A DNA stretch of 64,000 bases from assembly GCF_032118995.1 (NCBI RefSeq), contig NC_092655.1:15378406-15442405 (forward strand), given 5' to 3'. This stretch comes from Asterias amurensis (Eukaryota > Echinodermata > Asteroidea > Forcipulatida > Asteriidae). Both the position numbers and the translations under genes were made by a program. This document shows, piece by piece, positions 1 through 9,700 of the stretch (within the stretch, counting starts at the first letter, position 1; every line of letters begins with the position of its first letter). The notes beneath the pieces were generated by a model, which was given only the letters and a program-made list of their open reading frames with translations, had not been told where the DNA came from and did no database searches.

Positions 1-231
1 GGCATAGCGATCCATAAACCGGTCCAGCATATACACCCCCAGGTGAAGTACATGTCGATCGATCTCAAACTTCTCGCAGAGTATGGCCATCCAGTCTACC
101 AGGTACCTGCGGAGATGCTGCTGCGGAGACTGACCAACGAAGACTATCAGCCTCTCCTCATTCTGCTTCATGTTTGTGTAGATGTCGGCGATGATGTCAG
201 AGTTAGACCACCAATGGGACTCCTCTGCCAT
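1..231 (-). CDS. CCNJ: Cyclin J, N-terminal coding segment (partial, cut by window edge)
   Basis: Read on the minus strand from an ATG at 231-229, 77 codons run open to the window edge with no stop. The product starts MAEESHWWSNSDIIADIY and continues through GQSPQQHLRRYLVDW and HLGVYMLDRFMDRY. Cyclin J family members have the same order near the N-terminus: a WW pair, an A-D-I segment, GQSP, an RRY-x-D block and the cyclin-box helix ending LxVYxLDxFMDRY. These last segments begin the cyclin box, which contacts a cyclin-dependent kinase. The rest of the box and the C-terminus lie left of the window. The ATG is chosen because homology begins just after it. Cyclin J is linked to early embryonic cell cycles in flies; its role here is inferred from the family only. 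The promoter should lie between about 232 and 1000. Confidence 0.86.
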   Translation of the reverse strand, partial: MAEESHWWSNSDIIADIYTNMKQNEERLIVFVGQSPQQHLRRYLVDWMAILCEKFEIDRHVLHLGVYMLDRFMDRYA

Positions 232-356
232 TGTGTTTTGAAATCAGCGATAACTGCCAAGTTGAGTTAGTCTTCAGTGCTTCATTAAAAATTATAAAAA
301 GGCTAGTTGAATATATTTTCATACTAAAAAAACACAGTAAAATAATACTTTATTCT
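232..356. promoter_or_regulatory. Presumed 5' flank of the cyclin J gene
   Basis: This AT-rich stretch lies directly upstream of the minus-strand cyclin J ATG and before the first MITE at 357. It should hold the 5'UTR or proximal promoter, or a 5' intron. I see no clear TATA box or initiator, so the call rests on position only. Confidence 0.3.
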
Positions 357-606
357 TTAAAGGGACACGTTGCCTCGGATTGGACGAGTTGGTCTATAAA
401 AAGCGATTGTAACCGTTTGTTATAAAATACATATGGTTAGAAAGTAGGACATAATGATCCACACAAATTTGCCTTGAAATTGCATGTTTTTTTCTTTTAC
501 TTTGCGAACTAACACAGTCAACCATTTATGGGAGTCATAAATGGCCGATGGGAGTCAACAATTTGACTCCCATAAATGGTCGACTGTGGTAGTTGACAAA
601 GTAAAA
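357..606. mobile_element. Family A palindromic MITE, truncated
   Basis: Starts with TTAAAGGGACACGTTGCC, the family A end, and runs past the central palindrome (TTTATGGGAGTC with its inverse at about 525-585). The right arm is replaced at about 607 by a family B element, so one element landed in or recombined with the other. Confidence 0.75.
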
Positions 607-966
607 GGTAATTGTCAAAAACCAGTCTTCTCACTTAGTGTATCTCAACATATGCATAAAATAACAAACCTGTTAAAGTTTGAGCTCAATTGGTCGTGGA
701 AGTTGCAAGATAATAATGAATGAAAAACATCTTGTCACACGAAGTTGTGTGCTTTCAGATGCTTGATTTCGAGATCCCAAATTCTAATTGTGAGGTCTGG
801 AAATCAAATTCGTGGAAAATTACTTCTTTCTTGGAAACAACGTTGCTTCAGAGGGAGCTGTTTCTCACAATGTTTTATACTATCAACAGCTCCCTGTTAC
901 TCGTTACCAAGTTCTGTTTTATGCAAATAATTATTTTGAGTAATTACCAATAGTGTCCACTGCCTT
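607..966. mobile_element. Family B palindromic MITE, left end missing
   Basis: Shows the family B arms: CAGTCTTCTCACTTAGTGTA near 623, the central inverted pair around 765-800 (GATTTCGAGATC-type), and the right end ATAGTGTCCACTGCCTT at about 950-966. The first 20 or so bases of the left arm are lost at the junction with the family A element. Confidence 0.75.
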
Positions 967-2550
967 GAATGGTGAGGCGGAGTATAACGAGGAGGGTTAA
1001 AGTCAAGCTCAAAAGGTCAAGTTTTAGGTCCCTTGGGTCAAGTCTTAATTTGAGTTGACATTTGTTTGCTAACTAGTCTCAATTCAAGTGTCAAGATACT
1101 CACTTCGGCATTATCTCATTTGGAAAAGTTTCGAAATCCTGCCACCACTTGTTAACTCGTTTTTAAATAAATAAATATCTAATTTACTTGGATCGTAAGG
1201 TACATTCGAGGCATTGGATTTCGCTCGGCCCCGCGGCCAGCTCTACCTTTGGTTAAAGCAAGGCGCTGGGGACGAGCGAAGCATTGGATTTGTAGCCCTG
1301 GACGTCAGTGCTACTGCAACGGAGGATTCCAACCTGTGTTAGGGATTGAGTGGGGATCAAAAGAAATAGGCCTACAACACCTGCAACATTATGAAGGTGA
1401 ACACACGAGCTGCAAGTTCAGTCGTTTGTAGTCCGTTTTGGTCAGGTCCCCCACGACCGTTTGGAGGATCGAGGATTCCCGAAGACAGTGCATGACCAAC
1501 ATCATGACATGCAGACAAGAAACAAAAATACATCGGGCTCGCAAATGAGTTGAAACTAACCTGCTACGATGTGTAAGTACCCTTTTTATCCATCCAGCTC
1601 TGTCTGTATAATGATTATTTTCCAATTCTAAGCAGAGATAACTTTGAGATATGTGTTGGCCACGAACGCTGGTTTGAGAATGAAATGACACTGGCAAAGT
1701 CACTCTTATGGGTTGCTCAAAATTACAGGCTGGGTTTGATGGTTGGTTTGATGGTGTAGGTGTAGCGCCCTCTACGGAATTTCTTTACGCACGTGGCGCG
1801 AAAATAAAATTGAAAATGTTTCAAAATCCCGCCGCTCCCACATTGGGAAACTATCACGATTGGTAACCTTAAAAGAATAGTTAAAGTTTGAATTCGTATA
1901 TTTGCTATTTGAGAGTGATATTGTCTTCTTTTGTTTTAGAGAGAAGACATAAAATAATGGTTAATAGGTTCGACCATTCCATGCTAACACTGTACTGGTA
2001 GGCCTACACGATGTGACCTGTGATGTCACATGTTTACAAAAGAGCCACAGAGCCTGGACTTCCTGCAGGCACGATTTGTACACAGCTCAGTGGAAGAAAA
2101 CATAACAATCTTATATTTTATGGAGATTGCGCTGTATAATTCTTATCAACTTTTGATATGATGAAAGGGGGCGAGACTCAAAACTTGTCCAGCTTTTACT
2201 TTCACAACTCTTGGACTTATGTGGAAGTTACGACACAAAATGTCACCTTTCCCAAACGACCAGTGCATTATCTTGCCTGCCACAGAATACCCAAACTATG
2301 TAAGTCACACTTATTGTAAACAGAGTTCACATGGTCTATAGGAATGATGGTGTCAGTGCATTAGAAATGTTCATTTCCTAATCCTCATTGGTCATACCAT
2401 GGAGGAACCTCCATGGTCGTACGTTCTTATAAGTCAGAGAATAGTGTTACTTTGTCTTTAGACGGCAACCACCTATGGCTGGTGCCGCTGGCACATTGTC
2501 GTTTAGTTGCAAGTTAACCACACTTTCATGCATAAAACAATAGATATGAC
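967..2550. other. Intergenic stretch without a recognised gene
   Basis: I find no coding segment with a recognisable family. The DNA includes short runs of AAGTC/TCAAGT near 1000-1090 and an interrupted 10-bp palindrome at about 2397-2418 (ACCATGGAGG, AA, CCTCCATGGT). Part may be promoter or 5'UTR of the leftward cyclin J gene. Confidence 0.4.
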
Positions 2551-2732
2551 TGTCGCTCTGTCCAAGTGTATAATTTAATTTTCAGGGTCTGTCTTTAGGC
2601 TATGCCTCGGCTCTTTTTTTAATTATTATAAAACTACGGCTTGCACGTCTTGCCTTGGGGTCCGGCTTAGGTTCAGGTGCAGTGTTCAGGTGTCGCAATA
2701 TTGGAAATTGACATTTTTGACATTTTTAGTTG
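2551..2732 (+). repeat. Left boundary segment of the P450 tandem duplication
   Basis: The sequence from TGTCGCTCTGTCCAAG at 2551 through CAATATTGGAAATTGACAT near 2713 is repeated at 18009-18690, where an element interrupts it. It marks the likely upstream edge of duplicated copy 1. The last bases before 2733 (TTTTTAGTTG) belong to a THAP-fragment repeat that continues after the MITE at 3123. Confidence 0.6.
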
Positions 2733-3122
2733 TTAAAGGAACACGTTGCCTTGGATCGGTCGAGTTGGTCTTTGAAAAGCATTTGTAACCGTTTGTTATA
2801 AAATGCATATGGTTGGAAAGATGTTTTAAAAGTAGAATACAATAATCCACACAAACACGCCTCGAAATTGCACGGTTTTCTTTTTACCTCGTCGATGAAC
2901 ACGGTCGGCCATTTATGGGAGTCACATTTTTGACTCCCATAAATGGCCGACCGTCTTAGTTGGCAAAGTAAAATGAAAACCACGTAATTTCGAGGCAACA
3001 TTGTGTGGATCATTGTATTCTACTTTTAAAACATCTTTCCAACCATATACATTTTATAACAAACGGTTATAAATGCTTTCTATAGACCAACTCGTCCGAT
3101 CCAAGGCAACGTGTTCCTTTAA
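2733..3122. mobile_element. Family A palindromic MITE, complete, with TTAA ends
   Basis: A 390-bp near-palindrome from TTAAAGGAACACGTTGCC to its inverse GGCAACGTGTTCCTTTAA, centred on the TTTATGGGAGTC inverted pair at about 2915-2950. TTAA stands at both ends. The related sequence at 9220-9240 has the same flanks (TTTAGTTG, then GCTGC) with TTTT instead of the insertion. That shows the unoccupied site and supports a TTAA target duplication. It codes for no protein. Confidence 0.88.
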
Positions 3123-3425
3123 GCTGCCTCCAGCAGCAATACACCAGCAGCAATACACCTGGTCGACATTGCCGAGAAAATGCAAGAAATAACTCTCTTT
3201 TTTCGAAACGTACAAACTCACGACTAGGACTTGCATGTACTTGCACGTACGTGTGTTCGATGTTTGATCGAGGCAAAGTCTGCCTCGATTGACGTCACAA
3301 AAGGGGTAGGCGGAGTCACCCCCAAACAACTTTATCTATTTTTTAAACATATACATATTTACAAACAATTACTCAAAAAATGATTTAATACTCTAATTTT
3401 TGAAAACAAATTATATTTCCAGGTG
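3123..3425 (-). pseudogene. THAP-linked repeat copy 1, truncated start of a THAP domain
   Basis: On the minus strand an ATG at 3169-3167 begins MSTRCIAAG, like the better preserved copy at 9263. It then runs into a duplicated CAGCAGCAATACAC stretch and the family A MITE. The flank to 3425 (GATCGAGGCAAAGTC, GGGGTAGGCGGAGTCACCCC) matches 9355-9445 and ends with TTCCAGGTGACTT, a motif also seen at 4905-4918 and, inverted, at 8736. Probably a remnant of a DNA transposon or of a captured host exon. Confidence 0.55.
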
Positions 3426-3716
3426 ACTTTAACGTAAATAATGGGTAGAGTGTGTTGTGTTTCGTTTTTCCAATTTTATTTCTTTCATAAGGTTTTATTA
3501 TATAGTCCAAATAGTGTCAATGCCGTCAATTGATGCGAAACGACGTCTATTCAGGCAGAATCGGGGCACGAAGGTTATCTGTGTGCAAAGGATAAAAATA
3601 CGCTCTTGTGACTGTGGGTGTTTTCAGGCAGACAACAATACCATGCAGTGCCCACCGATCTGCCGTTTCAAGTGGAAGAGTTTGGGAGGCATTTACTGAT
3701 CTTAAAATTAAGAAAC

Positions 3717-6700
3717 ATGGGTGTAACTTCCATGTTTGGTCTTATCGACCTTAAGACACCGCTGCTCGGAATAGCCGTACTGCTTGGCGTGTGTTGGCTA
3801 GCCCTTCGCCGCAAAAGCCCCCGAAACCTCCCGCCCGGACCGACGGGTTGGCCGCTCCTCGGCTACTTGCCCAAGCTTCTCAGGAGTGAATGCCCCTGCG
3901 AAACTCTCATGTATGAGTCTAGGAAGTACGGGGAAGTTTTGAGTGTCAATCTAGCTGGGCAGCTTACAGTTGTGCTCAATAGTGCTACTAGTATTAGGGA
4001 GGGCTTCAACAACCCACTCGTTACTGATAGGCCGTTGACTACATTATACGACAACCTGGTACCCAATGGTAAAGGTGAGTGTATGAGATAATAATAATAT
4101 TACGATTTATATAGCGCCTAATATAATGTTATCTCTAAGCGCTTTACAAATACCTCAAATAAATGACCTGTTAAATTATTTTTAATTGACTGAATTAATG
4201 CTGTATAGAGAAGTGATTTGGTCCTCAGAAGAAAAAAGGCCCTGGACCAAATTTTTATAAAGCTGGTCCATAGAAAGCAGAAAATACTGCCTATCAAGTG
4301 TCTTTGCTAAAAAAATGCAAACAATGAGTGGGGCATCAGTCGCCACGGTGTAAACTTTGTGGAATGTTGGATGGTAACCTGTTTTTGTTAAGCAAGCTTT
4401 CCCGGTGCTAAGCAGGTTTTTTGTGCTTACAGGCTTTATGAACGAGGGCCCAGTTCATAAAACGTAATAATTATAGAAAGCACGAATGGTACGGAAATTG
4501 TTACCGAGAAAGAGTTACCGAAAAATTTTACCTCAGAAACACGGAATTCAATGAGGTATAACTCAACTCTAAAAATCAGAATTTAATAATAAGGTATCTC
4601 TGAAACATTCATCGAAAAGGTATTTAAAGGTTCTATGTTCTTTCTCTTAACAAAAAACACAATGTCCACAGATTTACATTAAACTTACACAGTTTGAATA
4701 TTATGATAGTAGAAAGCTTCCCTTGAAATTTTACTTACATGAGGTGCTGCAGTTTTTGAGAAATGAGTAAAAGTAATAATTGTCGTCTCAGTTTTAGCAT
4801 GTAAAAACGTATTAAACAGTTATGCTATGGTTTTGGTATAATATCATAACTGGTTAAGGGGATTTTACATGCTAAAATAATTTATTTTGAAAAAATACCA
4901 CTTCCAGGTGACTAAGTTTCTGGAATGCAAAAGTGTTGCCGTGTTCAAGCATCGTGCCGTGGTTTACCGCCTGTTCACCCACACTTAAATAACAAACATC
5001 CGAGTCTAGACATGTAGTGCGCTGATGGTTTTATTGTTGGTGTGTTGTCACTAAGGCATAAACAAACAAATATTATGTTGGCGTAACCCGACCGACCCTG
5101 CTAAAAACGCGGCCGACCCTGAATATTTTTATTTTTTCAAGGGAAGAAATGAAATGATTAAAATCTTTTTTAAAAAGGGATATGTGTGTGTGTAGATGTT
5201 TTCAACTAGTAGTGTAATCCCAACGAGGCCTGGTTCTTGATAATTTTACCGAGACGAAGTCGAGGTAAATTATCAAGAACCAGGCCTCGGCGGGTTTAAA
5301 CCACTAGTTGAAAACCGATTCAACACACTTTGAATCCCATTCGTAAATACCTTTTCGGTCAAAAACATCAACACTTTTTGGTCAAAAAGTAAAATAAATG
5401 CACAAATTATAATTGTTCACTAGTTTCGCTATTCCTATTGGTTGAGAGCACGTCACGTGGGTGTGTATAAACCTTTGTTTATGACCAGTAAAAACTGTTG
5501 AAACATGGGCGTGACAAGCGAGCTTGCACATGTTCTTATAAGACAGTTTCTTCATTCCTATTGGTCGAAAGCAACGGCTGAAACAGTTGTGCCACATCAC
5601 GCGATACGCGCGACGCGCACAGCATTCACTTATAGGAGTTGTTTACCCGAGGGCGGCGGAGGGCTTTACCAATTCATATTGAAATTGAAAGAAAATCATT
5701 GAACAGTTATAATTTTTGCATTTATTTTACTTTTTGACCCAAAAGTGTTGATGATTTTGAGGCCTGGTTCTTACTTCGTCTCGGTAAAAGTATCAAGAAC
5801 CAGGTCTCGTTGGGATTCAACCACTAGTTGAGAAACCTCTTCACCACACATTGATACCCTTGGTTACGTCAGAATTTTCATCAATCCCATCGTTACAACA
5901 GATTTAAGATTTTTTTTATTATCTAAAATTACAATAGAGACCTTAGGCCTACAAATGCCTAAACCCTTTGTAAATGAATGCCTATTATCTAAACATCGTC
6001 CACATAGTTTGTATGCACGGAGCTCTTGAGGTGCCATCCGACATGTTGAGATCCTGACAAAATTATCTCCGGATGACGCATCCTAAACGCAAACAAGTCG
6101 ACAAACCGAGATGATTAGGTCTGGATGTCAACATCCTAAAAGTAGTATGTCGTCTTTCTGTGATAATTTATCTCGGGATGTCGACAGCCTAAAAGTAGGA
6201 TGTCGTCTTGCTGTGATAATTGATCTCGGGATGACGACATTCTAAAAGTGGGATGTCGTCTTGTTGTGATAACATATCTTGGGAAAGTAGGATGTCGTCT
6301 TCCCGTGATAATTTATCTCGGGATGTTGACATCCTAAAAGTAGGATGTCGTCTTGTTGTGATAACATATCTTGGGAAATTGACATCCTAAAAGTAGGATG
6401 TCGTCTTCCCGTGATAATTTATCTCGGGATGTTGACATCCTAAAAGTAGGATGTCGTCTTGTTGTGATGACATATCTTGGGAAATTGACATCCTAAAAGT
6501 AGGATGTCGTCTTCCCGTGATAATTTATGTCGGGATGTTGACATCCTAAAAGTAGGATGTCGTCTTCCCGTGGTAACTTATCTCGGGATGTTGACATCCT
6601 AAAAGTAGGATGTCGTCTTATTGTGATGACATTTCTTGGGAAAAGTAGGATGTCGTCTTCCCGTGATAATTTATCACGGGATGTTGACATCCTAAAAGTG

Positions 6701-9700
6701 GGATGTCGTCTTCCTGTGATAATTTATTTCGGGATGACGACATCCTAAAAGTAGGATGTCATAGAATTTAAAGATACACTATTGCAGAAACACGTATTTC
6801 AAAGAAACTTTTTACGCGAAAACACGGAATGCAAGATATAACAACTCGGATATACGGAATTGGCAAAGATGTGACATCTCTGAAAGACGGGATTCCGAGT
6901 TCATCACAAAGTCCCCTGCAGCCAAACCTTTGTCTTGATAAAGGTGCGCCCAAAGTTAGATGAAATCAATCAAGACTGTTTAGCTTTTAATCTTTGAAAT
7001 TTTACATGCCATGGAAGTAGATTGTGTTAACTCATACAGATCTGTACAAATTTGATTCACAACGTGATTAATTAACGGGTAATTAACATTCAATTAACAA
7101 GATCATTGTATCTTCATGAAAGCTGTACAAACGTAGTCTGTGTACATGCACGTCGTATGTAAATCATGTTGGTGTTTTTGAAAGCAGGAGAGGAAAAAGT
7201 TGCTGGAACTTCCTGTTGATGCGGGTTGTTCTAAAAAACCCTCGACCCCCATGACCCCTCGACCCCTCGACTTGTGTGCGATTTTTTTTTCTGTACACGG
7301 AAATTGCCACAGTTCACAACCTCAGCCAATCACGCACACAATTTTGTATGCTGACGTCGACTACCATGCCTCGCACATCACAACAACAGCGTACGAGACA
7401 GACCATACACACGTAGCACGCACGAAGCAAATTTCGCGTGATTGGCTGCTGTGTGGCAATGGGAAACTTTTGAAAATCTGCCAATCACCAAGAGAGGGCG
7501 CTCTTCACCAGGTAATGTCAACAACTTTAGGAATAGGAGAAGCATGAGCGACGGTCACTGACAGCAAATACCTTGTGTTTTGCGTGTCTTTGATTTTGTA
7601 TTTTAGATTTAGCCAAACTGTATTTTGTTTTTCATAACACATTGCCAGCATAAACCAAACTGTTCTGGAACAGGACGTACTGTGGACACGAGTTCCCCAA
7701 CGATAACAAGCGGTGTGCATGAGTTGTTGGGAGTGTTTCTTCTAGAGTAATTAGCAAAAATTCCAAAATGCTGACCTACCAAAAACTGAGAAGAAATCTG
7801 AAGTTTAGTTGTATGACAGTGTATCTGATTTAATTTTCAAGAGGCTGAGAGACTTCTAAATATTTTTTGAGTATTTTTGAATTTTTAGCATTTACCATTG
7901 ATTGCTATACGAGTTGTGCACCCTTACCTGGTAGGTCTGCTGCCCTCTAGTGGCAGAGCTTTAAAAAAGTCTCCCATTGTGATGTACATAAAAAAACGCG
8001 GCATTTCCACGCGTATCTCTTGGCCGATCCGAGATTATTATCCCAAATGGGAACCTGCGTTTACCGCCCGAGTACGATTACGGCCAACTCATTACGAGAT
8101 GATCAGGCGGACCCATTTCCGGCTAATTGCTCCCGTACTCTGTACTTCCATGGTACTACTAGAAGCGGAGCTCAAGGTTGTAGACCCGACCGACCAAATG
8201 GCCCACACGTGTTTTGGGGTCCCCAATCGGTGTGCACGTGACGTGCGGAAGCGGAGAGTAAATACTCCCAATTCTGTGTGTGGCTGATACATGTAAATAT
8301 AACCGCAGTCTCAGACTTGAAATCAAGTCTAGTCGTGGAAGGAAGTTGCGTCGCGGATCGCACACTTCTAAATCGGGGACTTAATTCTTACTCGGCCGCC
8401 GTGAAGCGACATTTCATAAATTCGGAATTGGGACATTCTTCGAACACGGGGATGACGTCGAGGGGTCCTGGGTCGAGGGGGTTGAACTTAAACAATTTCT
8501 GATTTTATTTCAAAGGGTAACAAAAATGGCTGTTAGCAAATGGTTTCCAAACAAAAACTACATGGTGTACTCACTGGCCTCAACCATTTACCTCTAGAAA
8601 ATAAATCAAGCATTCAGGTCAAGTTTGTTATCGCCACATTATTCAGCGAACCATGAATCATACACAGCTACTATTCACAAGAAAATCTATGTGTGGAGGG
8701 TAACAGACAGCACACAATGGAACCGGAGTTAAAAGTCACCTGGAAGTGGTATTTTGTCAAAATAAAGCTTTTGTCACTAAAATATGTGTTTTGATGAGTG
8801 GAATATGAATAAACAACTAACTAAGGTTTAAATATATTAGTTTCCATGTTATTTACAAATTGGAAAAAAGCCCGACCCGAGAGGGCGCTGTTCGTGACGT
8901 CAATTGAGGCGCGATGAATCGCATGCAGTGCCAACACAGCATAGTGACGCTTGGCGCAATCTAAAAACATGGCCTCAAAGTTGAAACAACGCCTGATTTT
9001 TTCACGTTAGGCAAATGCTCCTTTAGGTTCGTTACGTCTTTCAGGTACCTTCTTCGACTTCCCCACTAGCTGGAAAAATTATTGGGATGGCGTCATGTTT
9101 TAGAAAAAAAAAATTCTTTTCATGTCAAAATGTGTAGTGTATTCCGGATTCTCGAAGCACGACGGCTCGAAGTGTTTGCCGCACAGCGCTGGAAGAGACG
9201 TCGGACCGTGACACCATCTTTAGTTGTTTTGCTGCATCCAGCAGCAATACACCTGGTTGACATTGCCGGAAAAAAGCAAGAAAAAAACTTTTTCAAACGT
9301 ACAAACTCACGTCCAGGACTTGAATGTACTTGCACGTACGTGTGTTCGATGTTCGATCGAGGCAAAGTCTTCCTGGATTGACGTTACTAAAGGGGTAGGC
9401 GGAGTCACCCCTACACAACTTTATTTAATTTATTAAACATATAAATCGTCAAAAACTACGGAGCTCCAGGAGTGTCATCCCACATATTGAGATACCGACA
9501 TAAGTATGTCAGTAAGTCGACTTATTTCTCTCAGTAAGTCGACTTGTTGAAATAAATTATGTCAGCAAGTTGACTTATTGTTTGATCTAAGTCGACTTGG
9601 CGAGATAAATTATGTCAGTAAGTCGACTTAGTACTCTCAGTAAGTCGACTTGGCGAGACAAATTATGTCAGCAAGTCGACCTTTTGTTTTATCTAAGTCG

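Noticed and set aside
43-270. Plus-strand open stretch at the left edge
   Set aside because: The opposite strand encodes a clear cyclin J N-terminus over the same bases.
2397-2418. Interrupted palindrome ACCATGGAGG/CCTCCATGGT as a regulatory site
   Set aside because: It is a single short occurrence with no context that would separate it from chance.
6100-6760. CRISPR-like array of regular repeats
   Set aside because: Units abut with repeated, not unique, spacers, in a eukaryotic intron. It is a tandem palindromic satellite.
7898-8287. A 129-codon open stretch as a gene
   Set aside because: No family resemblance, opposite-strand frames open in the same place, and it lies between inverted GTCGAGGGG ends in an intron. 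Probably open by chance in GC-richer DNA.
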